DNA of 64,000 nt from Thalassotalea euphylliae (GTDB taxonomy: Bacteria; Pseudomonadota; Gammaproteobacteria; Enterobacterales; Alteromonadaceae). The notes under the pieces are model-generated. The model saw nothing but the letters and a program-made list of their open reading frames with translations. It had not been told where the DNA came from and searched no databases. The position numbers and the translations under genes are program-made. Positions within the stretch are counted from its first letter, which is position 1. Each line of letters opens with the position of its first letter. Below, in pieces: positions 1 to 8,728 of this stretch. The stretch spans positions 2,666,001 through 2,730,000 of the forward strand of contig NZ_QUOV01000001.1 in NCBI RefSeq assembly GCF_003390395.1. The letters are read 5' to 3'.

Positions 1-459
1 CGCCTTAGCTTTCTCTTCCGCTTCTACTTTAGCTTTCGCTTCAGCATCTGCCTTAGCCTTTGCTTCTGCCTCAGCAGCTGCTTTAGCTTCCGCTTCTGCT
101 TGTGCCTTTGCTTCTTCAGCAGCTTTAGCTTCCGCTTCAGCTTGTTGCTGCTCTTCTAAGTCACTGCGCTTCACGTAAGTGCGTGTTTTACGCACTTCTA
201 CTTGCACTTGTTTAGCTTTTGAGCCGCTACCTACAGAAAGTGTTGTTTTCTTTTTGCGGCTAAGCGTCATTTTGCTTGGCTGAGCGTCGCTGTCGTCACC
301 GTGTTGCTTGCGCAGGTGAGTTAATAACGCTTCTTTTTCTTGCTCGGTTACTGTGTCGTTTGACGTTTTGGTAACACCTGTTTCAGCAAATTGACTGATT
401 AGTGTATCAACCGGCGTACCGACTTCGCTGGCAAGTTCGGATATGGTTACTTCTGCCAT
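1..459 (-). CDS. infB: Translation initiation factor IF-2, N-terminal part (cut by window edge)
   Basis: IF-2 is the GTPase that brings initiator tRNA to the 30S subunit. Only the first 153 codons lie in the window; the G domains are beyond position 1. The start [20 protein letters not shown] is the conserved IF2 N-terminal helix module. It is followed by a basic stretch ([28 protein letters not shown]) and then a long Ala/Glu/Lys run ([19 protein letters not shown]), the charged helical linker typical of gammaproteobacterial IF-2. The ATG complement is at 457-459 and begins 21 bp after the nusA stop, matching the conserved rimP-nusA-infB order. Secondary internal starts, known in E. coli infB, would fall outside the window. 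Confidence 0.95.
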   Translation of the reverse strand, partial: MAEVTISELASEVGTPVDTLISQFAETGVTKTSNDTVTEQEKEALLTHLRKQHGDDSDAQPSKMTLSRKKKTTLSVGSGSKAKQVQVEVRKTRTYVKRSDLEEQQQAEAEAKAAEEAKAQAEAEAKAAAEAEAKAKADAEAKAKVEAEEKAKA

Positions 460-480
460 TTAAATAATTCCCCCGGCGTT

Positions 481-1977
481 CTATTCTTCGTTAAACCAAC
501 AGATGTTGCGAGCAGCCATGATTAGCTCACCTGCTTTGGTTTCATCAAGTTCTTCAATTTCAACTAAATCATCAACACCTTGCTCTGCAAGATCTTCAAG
601 TGTTGCTACACCCTTGCTTGCAAGTACAAATGCTAAGTGACGATCTAAACCTTCAAGTGCTAATAAGTCTTCTGCTGGCTCAGCACCTTCTAATGATTCT
701 TCGCTTGCTAGTGCTTGAGTGGTTAATGCACCTTTGGCACGCTCACGTAATTCGTTAACGATATCTTCGTCCATACCATCAATTTCTAATAGCTCATTGA
801 CAGGTACGTAGGCAATTTCTTCTAACGATGTGAAACCTTCATCCACTAATACACCAGCGAACTCATCATCGATATCTAGTTTTTCAGTGAATAGGTTTAA
901 TACTTTGTCATTTTCCGCTTGGTGCTTGGCATTCATGTCGTCAACTGTCATCACGTTTAGTTCCCAACCTGTTAGTTGGCTAGCTAAACGAATGTTTTGA
1001 CCGTTACGACCAATTGCCATTGCAAGGTTGCCCTCTTCAACAGCGATATCCATAGTGCCTTTGTCTTCATCAACGATGATTGATGCAACTTCTGCTGGCG
1101 CCATAGCATTGATAACAAACTGTGCTGGGTTGTCGTCGAACAACACGATGTCAACACGCTCACCACCAAGTTCACCAGATACAGCTTGTACACGAGAACC
1201 ACGCATACCAACACAAGCACCTACTGGGTCGATACGCTTGTCATTGCTTTTTACTGCAATTTTAGCGCGTGAGCCTGGATCGCGTGCTGCACCTTTGATT
1301 TCCAACATTTCTTCGCCAATTTCTGGCACTTCAACGCGGAATAGTTCAATCAACATTTCTGGCTTAGTGCGACTTACAAATAATTGTGCACCACGAGCTT
1401 CAGGTTTGATTGCGTATAACAAACCACGAACACGGTCACCTGGACGGAAGACTTCACGTGGTAACATGTCATCACGGTATACAATCGCTTCAGCATTGTT
1501 ACCTAAGTCTAGAATAACGCTATCGCGGTTTGCTTTTTTAACAACACCGGTAATTAGCTCACCCACTTGCTCTTGGTATGCATCAACAATTAACGCGCGC
1601 TCTGCTTCACGTACTTTTTGTACAATAACTTGCTTAGCAGTTTGCGTGGTAATACGGTCAAACTTTACTGATTCAATTTGCTCTTCAACGTAGTCGCCAA
1701 CATTCAATTCTGGGTTTTCAAATTGAGCAGCAGCTAAGCTGATTTCAGCAAATGGGTTTTCCATTTCTTGTTCAGCATCATTGATAATTAACCAACGACG
1801 GAAGGTGTCAAAATCACCAGTTTTGCGATCGATGCAAACACGTACTTCAATATCGCCTTCGTATTTTTTCTTAGTAGCAGTTTCTAGCGCAGTTTCCATC
1901 GCCTGGAAAATGCTCTCGCGAGGTACCGCTTTTTCGTTCGATACGGCATCTACGACCAGTAAAACTTCCTTACTCAT
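481..1977 (-). CDS. nusA: Transcription termination/antitermination factor NusA
   Basis: NusA binds RNA polymerase and nascent RNA and controls pausing, termination and rRNA/lambda-type antitermination. The 498-residue product matches the usual length of the E. coli type (about 495). Domains: RNAP-binding N-terminal domain (about 1-125), S1 domain (about 135-205, [20 protein letters not shown]), KH1 (about 225-300, with [15 protein letters not shown]), KH2 (about 305-350, with [14 protein letters not shown]), and two acidic C-terminal helix-hairpin-helix repeats (about 365-420 and 435-495). The second acidic repeat is found in proteobacteria. It sits between rimP (28 bp upstream) and infB (21 bp downstream). 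NusA is known to autoregulate this operon in E. coli, and the leader here contains terminators on which it could act. Confidence 0.97.
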   Translation of the reverse strand: MSKEVLLVVDAVSNEKAVPRESIFQAMETALETATKKKYEGDIEVRVCIDRKTGDFDTFRRWLIINDAEQEMENPFAEISLAAAQFENPELNVGDYVEEQIESVKFDRITTQTAKQVIVQKVREAERALIVDAYQEQVGELITGVVKKANRDSVILDLGNNAEAIVYRDDMLPREVFRPGDRVRGLLYAIKPEARGAQLFVSRTKPEMLIELFRVEVPEIGEEMLEIKGAARDPGSRAKIAVKSNDKRIDPVGACVGMRGSRVQAVSGELGGERVDIVLFDDNPAQFVINAMAPAEVASIIVDEDKGTMDIAVEEGNLAMAIGRNGQNIRLASQLTGWELNVMTVDDMNAKHQAENDKVLNLFTEKLDIDDEFAGVLVDEGFTSLEEIAYVPVNELLEIDGMDEDIVNELRERAKGALTTQALASEESLEGAEPAEDLLALEGLDRHLAFVLASKGVATLEDLAEQGVDDLVEIEELDETKAGELIMAARNICWFNEE

Positions 1978-2005
1978 GTTCTTTAGCCTTCTACTTACTC
2001 AATAA

Positions 2006-2461
2006 TTAAAACTGTGGGACTAGGTTTGCTTTATCTACACTGCTAAATGGCAGTTCAAAAGCTTCGCCATCAACAACGACAACAAGTGTCTCGGCTTCAA
2101 CGGCTTCCAGTACCCCTTTAAACTTGCGACGACCATTTAACGGTAAGCCAAGTTTGACATCGACAGTTTCACCAACAACGGCTTCAAAGTGCGCCAAATC
2201 AAATAACGGTCGGTCTAAGCCTGGAGACGATACTTCTAGGTTGTACTCTGTGCTAATTGGATCTTCAACATCCAAAATTGCACTCACCTGACGACTAACC
2301 TCTGCGCAATCATCAACGTTAATACCGTTTTCATGATCAATAAATAATCGTAAAATTGAGTGCTTACCCGCACTAATAAATTCAACACCTAAAAGCTCTT
2401 TACCAAGCTGCTCTACAGCTGGGCGTAGCATGTCTGTTAGCTTATGCTCGAATTTTGCCAA
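2006..2461 (-). CDS. rimP: Ribosome maturation factor RimP
   Basis: RimP is needed for maturation of the 30S subunit. The 151-residue product aligns end to end with E. coli RimP, including the diagnostic block DDCAEVSRQVSAILDVEDPI and the segment NLEVSSPGLDRPL. I choose a TTG start (complement at 2459-2461), giving LAKFEHKLTDML after fMet substitution. A GGAG Shine-Dalgarno lies 8 nt upstream, and this start restores the family length. The frame stays open a further 195 nt to an ATG at 2656, but that extension would run through two terminator hairpins and has no family similarity, so I regard it as non-coding. It is the first gene of rimP-nusA-infB. Confidence 0.93.
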   Translation of the reverse strand: MAKFEHKLTDMLRPAVEQLGKELLGVEFISAGKHSILRLFIDHENGINVDDCAEVSRQVSAILDVEDPISTEYNLEVSSPGLDRPLFDLAHFEAVVGETVDVKLGLPLNGRRKFKGVLEAVEAETLVVVVDGEAFELPFSSVDKANLVPQF

Positions 2462-2480
2462 TCCTAAATCTCCAGATATA

Positions 2481-2499
2481 AAAAAAGGGCATAAAGCCC
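2481..2499 (-). terminator. Second leader terminator upstream of rimP
   Basis: Read on the minus strand this is a short GC stem (GGGC-TTTAT-GCCC) followed at once by seven T residues. It lies only 20 nt before the rimP start codon, just ahead of the Shine-Dalgarno. The stem is only 4 bp, so it is weaker than the one at 2553-2578. Its position inside the transcribed leader suggests attenuation rather than end-of-gene termination. Confidence 0.55.
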
Positions 2500-2552
2500 A
2501 GCGAAATAAAGCTGTTGTTTGCCGGCGACCGAATAGTAACAACGCAACAAAC

Positions 2553-2578
2553 AAAAAAGGCCCGACAAAAGGGGCCTT
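2553..2578 (-). terminator. First leader terminator (attenuator candidate) upstream of rimP
   Basis: On the minus strand there is a 7-bp stem AAGGCCC/GGGCCTT with an 8-nt loop, then six T residues: a good rho-independent terminator. It is about 130 nt downstream of the predicted transcription start and 92 nt before rimP. Transcription of rimP-nusA-infB must read through it, which would suit NusA-dependent autoregulation. Confidence 0.75.
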
Positions 2579-2652
2579 AATTTCACTGAGCCCATTGTAT
2601 TCAATGATGCACCAGCTTTGTAATAAAGCAGCATCAATGAAAAGCTTCATGA

Positions 2653-2691
2653 TCAAAGTAAACGCAGACGTAAACTTCTCAGTGCAATCAT
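2653..2691 (-). CDS. Possible 12-residue leader peptide (MIALRSLRLRLL)
   Basis: Within the predicted rimP leader, the first ATG after the promoter opens a 12-codon frame encoding MIALRSLRLRLL and a TGA stop. Five Leu and three Arg among twelve residues is leader-peptide-like. The upstream GAG a few nt before the ATG is only a weak Shine-Dalgarno. Chance occurrence is quite possible; no family can be assigned. It ends about 75 nt before the first terminator stem. Confidence 0.25.
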   Translation of the reverse strand: MIALRSLRLRLL

Positions 2692-2713
2692 GTCGCTCAA
2701 TTAGATGGGCGGA

Positions 2714-2742
2714 ATTATATAGTTAGCCCACTATATAAGCAA
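2714..2742 (-). promoter_or_regulatory. Sigma-70 promoter of rimP-nusA-infB
   Basis: On the minus strand TTGCTT (complement at 2737-2742) is followed after exactly 17 bp by TATAAT (complement at 2714-2719), a perfect -10 element. Transcription should start near 2707, giving a leader of roughly 245 nt before rimP. It is divergent from the csrD-like gene. Confidence 0.75.
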
Positions 2743-2922
2743 GTTAAAATCGGGAAAAGAGATGTTTTATTTGTTTGCCGTAAACAACGGGGAATTGTCG
2801 GGTTTTTTAACACTTATAACTAAATAACATGATTATTTACAACAAGTTAGTTTTATATCGATATTCATGTTATAAAATAAGGGTAAAGAGCGTCAATTCT
2901 CAACAGGATCCATAGCAAAGTC

Positions 2923-4797
2923 ATGTACACATTTTCTCAATTATTAGCGAGAAATATATTGTTGGGCGTTGTATTTGTTATCGTAAGTACAGCACTCTCA
3001 GTGTTTTTTTTGGCCGAATACACAACGCAAAAGCACGAGCAGCACCAAGCTGCAATTAGTGCTTTCGCCCAGCAATTGGGCAAAAGTAAAGAGCTAGCGA
3101 ATGTACTCAGAAAAAGTGAAGACTACAGCCAATTAACCATCAACAGCTACGACGGCGAAAAAATCTACAGTTACAGCAACCCAAGTCCTGGCTTCACCTT
3201 TCCAATGACCCAACCGCCAGCACATAAGGTTTCGTTAAGCACCGTCGACTTGATGATTAACTACCAATTAAATACGTCAAAAGATTCGTTATTTGTACTT
3301 AAAATAATCTTTTCACTCACTGGCCTGATTATTTTATTGGTCGTTGTTGCCGCACAAATGAGTGTTCGCAAGAATGGCAAGTTCATGTCGGCGATTAGTC
3401 ACCAAATTAAAAAAGATTTATCACTTATTTCCTCTAATGACACTGAAGTTTATGACGACTTAATTGAAATACCGGAACTAAAAACCGGCATAGCCGAAAT
3501 TAAACAATTAATAGAAAAGCAAGTATCAACCTCATCGGTGTTAGAGCAACACGCCTACACTGACCACTTAACTGGCCTAGATAACCGAAACCGATTTGTA
3601 CAATATTATGAATCGCTGAGAGAGCCAGAAAGCGCCACTAAGTTTGGGGTATTAGTCATTAGTCGTTGTAGTGAATTGCAAACCGTTAACCAGATTCACG
3701 GTTACCATGAAGGTGATAATTATATTAAAAACGTCGCTAGCTTAATTCAAAGCGCTGTTACTGCTTATCGCTCCGGCCGACTGTTTAAGCTGAGCAGCTC
3801 AGACTTTGCTACCATTTTGCCAAACATCACGCTAAAAGAGGCGGAAAACTTTGCTAACGATTTAACTCAGCGCTTTAATGAATTCCAACAAAGTGCAGAT
3901 CTTGATTCTGTTGCTTACACTGGCCTAGTTTATTTTGACCAAACTAAGCCGCTAGGTGAATTGCTTGCCCTAGTCGATACAGGCATCAGTATTGCCCAAA
4001 CCCAACACATTAATGCTTGGTATATTCAGAAAGACTCTGAAGCACTTAAAAATACTGACTTCAATCAAGGCAATCAAAATTGGCGCCAAGAAATTGATAA
4101 CGTGATAGACAACCAACGTATCAGTTTATTGGTTCAACCGATTCAGCCTACAACGCGCAACAGTAAAGTGTACGGGGAAGTACTGGCTCGCTTCTTAAAT
4201 TCAAATGATGAGATGCTACCAACCGCATCTTTTATCGCGATGGCCGAAAAGCTCGATAAGATCACGGCCGTAGATAAATTAATCATTGAAACCGCGATTA
4301 ATGAGATCATCTCTAAGAATATCGTCGACCAAAGCTTTGGTATTAACGTGAGTGCGCGCTCGATAAGTGATGAGCACTTCTTGATCTGGTTAGAGCGTAA
4401 ACTGTTGCGAGAAGCGAGTATCGCACCTCGTATTATTTTTGAGATCACAGAATTCGGTCTGCAACAAAACATCAAAACCAGTAAGCGTTTTATTGATTTG
4501 GTTCATCGTGCAGGTTCACGTGTCACAGTTGAGCGATTTGGTGTTGGTTTAACTTCGTTTAAGTTCTTCCGTGACTTAAAGCCAGACTTTATCAAAATGG
4601 ACAGCACCTATACCCGCGATATTGATGATGATAAAAACAACCAGTATTTTCTGCGCGTAATGGTTGATCTTGCCCACCGGCTCAGTATTACAGTGCTTGC
4701 CGAAAGTGTTGAAAGCCAAGAAGAGAAACACACGTTGGAGCGCTTATTTATCGATGGTTGCCAAGGCTTTTACATCGGCAAACCCAAACCTATCTAA
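2923..4797 (+). CDS. csrD: CsrD/MshH-like degenerate GGDEF-EAL regulator
   Basis: CsrD-family proteins are membrane proteins that promote RNase E decay of CsrB/C small RNAs rather than turning over c-di-GMP. This 624-residue protein has a TM segment at about 12-32, a periplasmic stretch, a second TM at about 105-125, a linker, a GGDEF-like domain (about 205-365; TDHLTGLDNRNRF) and an EAL-like domain (about 385-620). The GGDEF signature is replaced by SSSDF and the EAL signature by EVL (GEVLARF), so neither catalytic centre looks intact, as in CsrD. Block similarity to E. coli CsrD includes FATILPNITLKEAENFAN against its FAALLPHRTLKEAESIAG. It stands alone, without the msh or mre genes beside it elsewhere. 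A plain signalling role outside the Csr system cannot be excluded. Confidence 0.78.
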   Translation: MYTFSQLLARNILLGVVFVIVSTALSVFFLAEYTTQKHEQHQAAISAFAQQLGKSKELANVLRKSEDYSQLTINSYDGEKIYSYSNPSPGFTFPMTQPPAHKVSLSTVDLMINYQLNTSKDSLFVLKIIFSLTGLIILLVVVAAQMSVRKNGKFMSAISHQIKKDLSLISSNDTEVYDDLIEIPELKTGIAEIKQLIEKQVSTSSVLEQHAYTDHLTGLDNRNRFVQYYESLREPESATKFGVLVISRCSELQTVNQIHGYHEGDNYIKNVASLIQSAVTAYRSGRLFKLSSSDFATILPNITLKEAENFANDLTQRFNEFQQSADLDSVAYTGLVYFDQTKPLGELLALVDTGISIAQTQHINAWYIQKDSEALKNTDFNQGNQNWRQEIDNVIDNQRISLLVQPIQPTTRNSKVYGEVLARFLNSNDEMLPTASFIAMAEKLDKITAVDKLIIETAINEIISKNIVDQSFGINVSARSISDEHFLIWLERKLLREASIAPRIIFEITEFGLQQNIKTSKRFIDLVHRAGSRVTVERFGVGLTSFKFFRDLKPDFIKMDSTYTRDIDDDKNNQYFLRVMVDLAHRLSITVLAESVESQEEKHTLERLFIDGCQGFYIGKPKPI

Positions 4798-4828
4798 ATT
4801 TCGTCATATCCCACTCATGTGGCAAAAA

Positions 4829-4873
4829 AGGGTTTTTCCTTGAGCTTTTCAGAAGCAAAAAGTGAAAAACCCT
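4829..4873. repeat. Inverted repeat downstream of csrD-like gene
   Basis: The 10-bp arms agggtttttc (4829-4838) and gaaaaaccct (4864-4873) can form a hairpin with a 25-nt loop, 32 bp after the csrD-like stop. There is no clear U tract after the right arm, so its strength as a terminator is doubtful. Confidence 0.5.
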
Positions 4874-4906
4874 ACCATCCATAAGTTGTTAATTTGACGA
4901 TAAACA

Positions 4907-4930
4907 CGGATAATATGGCGAATTTATCCG
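4907..4930. promoter_or_regulatory. Inverted repeat just upstream of rsxA
   Basis: The arms cggataa (4907-4913) and ttatccg (4924-4930) with a 10-bp spacer end 15 bp before the rsxA ATG. It may be an operator or a 5' UTR hairpin for the rnf operon. The protein that would use it cannot be named from sequence. Confidence 0.35.
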
Positions 4931-4945
4931 ATAACTTTTTCCTAT

Positions 4946-5527
4946 ATGACTGATTACCTGCTGTTGCTGATCGGCACAGTATTAGTGAACAATTTCGTAT
5001 TAGTTCAGTTTTTGGGCTTGTGTCCTTTTATGGGAGTTTCTTCAAAAACAGAAACTGCCATCGGCATGTCGTTTGCGACTACATTCGTAATGACCTTGGC
5101 CTCTATGCTGAGTTACCTCGTACACACTTATATTCTGGCACCACTAGGGTTAGAGTTCCTAGAAACCATGGCCTTTATTTTGGTGATAGCTGTTGTCGTA
5201 CAATTTACCGAAATGGTGGTGCATAAAACCAGTGCTAACTTGTACCGTTTGTTAGGTATTTTCCTGCCACTGATCACCACTAACTGCGCGGTGTTGGGTG
5301 TTGCCCTGTTAAACATTAAAGAACAACACAACTTTTTGTCATCGATTGTCTATGGTTTTGGCGCCGCAGCTGGTTTTTCACTGGTGCTAATTATGTTTTC
5401 TGCGATGCGCGAAAAACTCGCTGATGCTGATGTGCCAACGCCATTTAAAGGCTCTGCAATCGCAATGATAACCGCTGGACTAATGTCGTTAGCTTTTATG
5501 GGCTTTACTGGTTTGGTGAAATTTTAA
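4946..5527 (+). CDS. rsxA: Electron transport complex subunit RsxA/RnfA
   Basis: This is an integral membrane subunit of the Rnf/Rsx ion-translocating ferredoxin:NAD oxidoreductase. Its 193 residues match the family length, with six hydrophobic segments and the conserved blocks [18 protein letters not shown] and [20 protein letters not shown]. The Cys residues in these two blocks (LGLCPF and TTNCAV) are the ones thought to hold the intramembrane Fe-S centre shared with RsxE. The gene begins the six-gene operon; its stop overlaps the rsxB start by one base. It is a paralog of rsxE in the same operon. Confidence 0.96.
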   Translation: MTDYLLLLIGTVLVNNFVLVQFLGLCPFMGVSSKTETAIGMSFATTFVMTLASMLSYLVHTYILAPLGLEFLETMAFILVIAVVVQFTEMVVHKTSANLYRLLGIFLPLITTNCAVLGVALLNIKEQHNFLSSIVYGFGAAAGFSLVLIMFSAMREKLADADVPTPFKGSAIAMITAGLMSLAFMGFTGLVKF

Positions 5528-6084
5528 TGACAGCAATTATTGCAATATTAGTACTTGGCGTTATCGCTGCGGCATTTGGCGCATTGCTTGGCTTCGCCTC
5601 AGTAAAGTTTAAGGTAGAAGGCGATCCCTTAGTTGAACAACTAGACGCCTTGCTGCCTCAAACTCAGTGCGGACAGTGCGGTTACCCAGGCTGTAAGCCA
5701 TACGCAGAAGCCGTTGCCAATGGCGAAGCGATCAATAAATGTGCGCCTGGCGGTGATGATACCATCAAAAAAATCGCTGACTTAATGGGCGTAGAGCCTG
5801 AGCCATTAGATGCCAGCCACGAGCAAGACAATACACCTAAAGTAGCTTTCATTATTGAAGAAGACTGTATTGGCTGTACCAAGTGTATTCAAGCATGTCC
5901 GGTTGACGCTATTATCGGGGCGGCCAAGCAGATGCATACCATTATCAGCGACGAATGTACGGGCTGCGATCTCTGTGTTGCACCTTGTCCGGTTGACTGT
6001 ATCGAAATGCGCCCTATCGCCCAAACCACACGCAACTGGCAATGGGATCTAAACGCTATTCCCGTCGTAGAATTAAAGTCATAG
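5527..6084 (+). CDS. rsxB: Electron transport complex subunit RsxB/RnfB
   Basis: This is the ferredoxin-like subunit of Rnf, 185 residues. An N-terminal TM anchor (about 1-25) is followed by a four-Cys Fe-S motif ([15 protein letters not shown], with a later Cys in NKCAPGG) and two bacterial 4Fe-4S ferredoxin motifs, [16 protein letters not shown] and [16 protein letters not shown]. It passes electrons between the soluble donor and the membrane part. It is translationally coupled to rsxA and ends 19 bp before rsxC. In enterobacteria the complex keeps SoxR reduced. Here the physiological role could also be ion pumping with NADH and ferredoxin, which sequence cannot decide. Confidence 0.96.
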   Translation: MTAIIAILVLGVIAAAFGALLGFASVKFKVEGDPLVEQLDALLPQTQCGQCGYPGCKPYAEAVANGEAINKCAPGGDDTIKKIADLMGVEPEPLDASHEQDNTPKVAFIIEEDCIGCTKCIQACPVDAIIGAAKQMHTIISDECTGCDLCVAPCPVDCIEMRPIAQTTRNWQWDLNAIPVVELKS

Positions 6085-6103
6085 AGCTTGATTAGGTATT
6101 TCT

Positions 6104-8725
6104 GTGCAAAACATTATTAATCGAATCCAAAATAATCAGTTCTGGAAGTTTCACGGTGGTGTTCACCCACCCGAGCAAAAGTTCCTGACGGCCGATAAGC
6201 CGATCAAACCGTTGCAATTGCCAGAGCTGTTAATTATTCCAGTGCAGCAACACATTGGTGTGCCTGGCGATATTCAAGTAAAAGTAGGCGATCACGTACT
6301 TAAAGGTGAGCCACTCACCTCACCAAGTTCGCCAATGGCGGTGCCTATTCATGCGCCTACCAGTGGTACCATCGAAAAAATTGCCTTACATGTCATCGCC
6401 CACCCTTCGGGACTAAGCGAGCTTTGTATTTTCTTAAAGCCAGATAACCTTGATAGCTGGCGAGAGCGTCGTGTTTGTGAAGATTTCACCTCATTATCAC
6501 GCACTGATATTATCCAGAAAATTGCTAATGCGGGTATTAGCGGTATGGGCGGCGCTGGCTTCCCAACGCATATCAAAGTAGACAGCAAACCTAATATTGA
6601 TTTTTTAATCGTCAATGCAGCCGAGTGCGAGCCCTACATTACGGCTGACGATTTATTAATGCGTGAACAAACGGCAACCATCGTCGATGGTATTAATATC
6701 TTAAAGCACTTGTTAATCCCGCGTATGGTGCTAATTGGCATTGAAGATAACAAACCGCAAGCAATTGAAGCACTGCGTAATGCAACAGCAGAGCTTGATA
6801 ACGTTAAAGTGTGTGTATTGCCAACCATCTACCCTACCGGCGGTGAAAAGCAATTAATCAAAGCGCTCACAGGTCAAGAGGTCGCCAGCGGTAGTTTACC
6901 TATTCACCAAGGCATCGTGATGCAAAACGTTGCCAGTTGTTTTGCCATTGCCGAAGCTGTGATTCACGACACACCATTAATCAAACGCGTTGTTACGGTT
7001 TCTGGCCAAGGACTTGAGAAGCCACAAAACGTTTGGGCGGCTATTGGCACACCAGTAAAAGACTTAATTACCCAATGCCTGCCGGCAAAAGTGAACGGCT
7101 CACAACAAGCCGTAATTATGGGCGGGCCAATGATGGGCTTCACGCTACCTACCGATATGGTACCTGTAGTGAAAACATCTAACTGTGTGTTAGTGCCCGC
7201 CAGCCATGAACTTAACTTAAACAACAAAGAAGTTGAATGTATTCGCTGTGGTCAATGTGCGGAAGTTTGCCCAAGTAAACTGCTACCACAAGAGTTGCAA
7301 TGGTCGGCAAAAGCCAAAGATCACAGCAAGCTTAAAGCGCTCAATCTCTTTGATTGTATTGATTGTGGCGCATGTGCTTATGTTTGCCCAAGCCATATTC
7401 CGTTGGTGCATTACTACCGAATTGCAAAAGCAGAAATTCGCCAAAAAGAGCTGCAAGACTTAAAAGCTGAAAAAGCAAAGTCTCGTTTTGAAGCGCGTAA
7501 AGCTCGATTAGAACGTGAGAAAAAAGCACGGGAAGAAAAACAGCGCAAAGCGTCGGAAGCAAGAAGAGCGGCGATGAACGCTGACTCTGGTGAAGGTGCG
7601 TCGGCAAAATCTGCTGTTGCCGCTGCGCTTGCCCGCGTAAAAGCGAAAAAAGCCCAGTCAGAAGGTACAACCGAGGCTGCCACAGAGGCAATAGCTACGC
7701 AAACCGCAAGCCCAGAGAAATCAAGAGCCGCTGCAGCCATTGCCAGAGCAAAAGCAAAAAAAGCAGCACAAGCCCAACAAGCTTCTGAACAAGCTACTGT
7801 CTCAGCAGAGACAAACCAGAGCGATGAAACATCCGCGGCAGCAAAAGATGATCGTGTTGCTGCGGCAATCGCTCGCGCTAAAGCAAAGAAACTTGCTAAA
7901 GCTGCTGAAATTGGGGACTCACCTGCTAACCAGAAAGGCACTGCTGAAAAGCCACAACAAGCTGAAAGTAAAAATGATACTGACACTAACCCGTCAATAT
8001 CGGCTGAGGCTTCACATGAGCCGGATAATAAGCAAGCCAAAGACGCTTCAAAGAATGCACGTGTAGCAGCAGCTATTGCCAAAGCAAAAGCAAAAAAGGC
8101 AAAAGCCGCACAAGAAAATGCAAGCGAAGACGCTAAAGCAGACGCAGAGCCGCCAGCTACCTCAGGTAGTGCTGATAGCCCTAGCAGCTCTGATAGCGCC
8201 GATAACAAAAAAGCTAAAATTGCTGCCGCTATTGCAAAAGCCAAGGCAAAGAAACAAGCGCAAGCAACAGAAGCTGAACCGGATTCGCCAGACCAGTCAC
8301 ATAGTGACTCAAAGCGCGAACCAGCAGTCAAACACGCTGACGCTAGTGAAGAAACCCCTGATACTCAAGCGTCAGGGCCGCAAGGTGCTTCTGATGATGC
8401 AGCCGATGCTAAAAAGCGCAGAATCGCTAATGCTGTTGCCAAAGCCAAAGCCAAAGCGAAAAAGCTAGCTCAGCAAAAAACTGAGGCTAAATCAGAGGGC
8501 GAGGCAAAGAGTGAAGCTTCATTAGAAAGCGAAAGTACTGATAGCAAAAGCATCGAAGAAAACTCAACCAGCACAGCTGAAGCAGAAGAAAGCGTTATTC
8601 AGCCCGAACAACAAGCAGCGCCTGTAGAGTCAACCAGCAGTGCTGCTGACGAGAAAAAAGCACGTATCGCCGCGGCCGTTGCCAAAGCCAAAGCAAAGAA
8701 GCAACAAAGAGAAGAGTCAAAATAA
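6104..8725 (+). CDS. rsxC: Electron transport complex subunit RsxC/RnfC with long repetitive C-terminal tail
   Basis: RsxC is the NADH- and FMN-binding peripheral subunit of Rnf. It starts at GTG 6104. The first roughly 445 residues are the conserved core: an N-terminal RnfC barrel (WKFHGGVHPPEQK), the nucleotide/FMN-binding part with SGMGGAGFPTHIK and AECEPY, and two 4Fe-4S motifs, CIRCGQCAEVCP and CIDCGACAYVCP (about 377-430). From about residue 450 the protein is a charged Lys/Ala/Glu helix, then seven copies of a (R/K)(V/I)AAA(I/V)A(R/K)AKAKK module separated by acidic, Ser-rich linkers. At 873 residues it is at the long end for RnfC. The tail length varies among gammaproteobacteria. Confidence 0.95.
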   Translation: MQNIINRIQNNQFWKFHGGVHPPEQKFLTADKPIKPLQLPELLIIPVQQHIGVPGDIQVKVGDHVLKGEPLTSPSSPMAVPIHAPTSGTIEKIALHVIAHPSGLSELCIFLKPDNLDSWRERRVCEDFTSLSRTDIIQKIANAGISGMGGAGFPTHIKVDSKPNIDFLIVNAAECEPYITADDLLMREQTATIVDGINILKHLLIPRMVLIGIEDNKPQAIEALRNATAELDNVKVCVLPTIYPTGGEKQLIKALTGQEVASGSLPIHQGIVMQNVASCFAIAEAVIHDTPLIKRVVTVSGQGLEKPQNVWAAIGTPVKDLITQCLPAKVNGSQQAVIMGGPMMGFTLPTDMVPVVKTSNCVLVPASHELNLNNKEVECIRCGQCAEVCPSKLLPQELQWSAKAKDHSKLKALNLFDCIDCGACAYVCPSHIPLVHYYRIAKAEIRQKELQDLKAEKAKSRFEARKARLEREKKAREEKQRKASEARRAAMNADSGEGASAKSAVAAALARVKAKKAQSEGTTEAATEAIATQTASPEKSRAAAAIARAKAKKAAQAQQASEQATVSAETNQSDETSAAAKDDRVAAAIARAKAKKLAKAAEIGDSPANQKGTAEKPQQAESKNDTDTNPSISAEASHEPDNKQAKDASKNARVAAAIAKAKAKKAKAAQENASEDAKADAEPPATSGSADSPSSSDSADNKKAKIAAAIAKAKAKKQAQATEAEPDSPDQSHSDSKREPAVKHADASEETPDTQASGPQGASDDAADAKKRRIANAVAKAKAKAKKLAQQKTEAKSEGEAKSEASLESESTDSKSIEENSTSTAEAEESVIQPEQQAAPVESTSSAADEKKARIAAAVAKAKAKKQQREESK
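7600..8713 (+). repeat. Seven-copy AAAIAKAKAKK coding repeat in the rsxC tail
   Basis: Degenerate in-frame repeats encode the core AVAAALARVKAKK, AAAAIARAKAKK, VAAAIARAKAKK, VAAAIAKAKAKK, IAAAIAKAKAKK, IANAVAKAKAKAKK and IAAAVAKAKAKK. Spacing is irregular (about 36-80 codons) and the linkers are acidic and Ser/Thr-rich. The sixth copy carries an extra AK. Copies are conserved in protein more than in DNA. Confidence 0.85.
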
Positions 8726-8728
8726 GCC

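Larger units (their letters stand above)
2462..2922. other. Intergenic leader region between rimP and the csrD-like gene
   Basis: This 461-bp divergent spacer holds the rimP promoter, a possible leader peptide and two minus-strand terminators, each listed separately. I searched it for the initiator tRNA (metY) that precedes rimP in E. coli and found no T-loop or acceptor pairing. The right half (2760-2920) is AT-rich and presumably carries the plus-strand promoter of the next gene; no convincing box stands out. Confidence 0.6.

Noticed and set aside
2462..2656. N-terminal extension of rimP in the same open frame to an ATG at 2656
   Set aside because: It runs through two terminators, has no family similarity and would make RimP 65 residues too long. 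The TTG with a GGAG site restores the normal length.
2580..2720. Possible metY initiator tRNA ahead of rimP
   Set aside because: No T-loop, anticodon arm or acceptor stem can be folded on either strand.
7414..8331. Long antisense frame across the rsxC tail
   Set aside because: Its Ala/Ser/Phe-rich translation mirrors the Lys/Ala repeat of rsxC; there is no ribosome site or family match.
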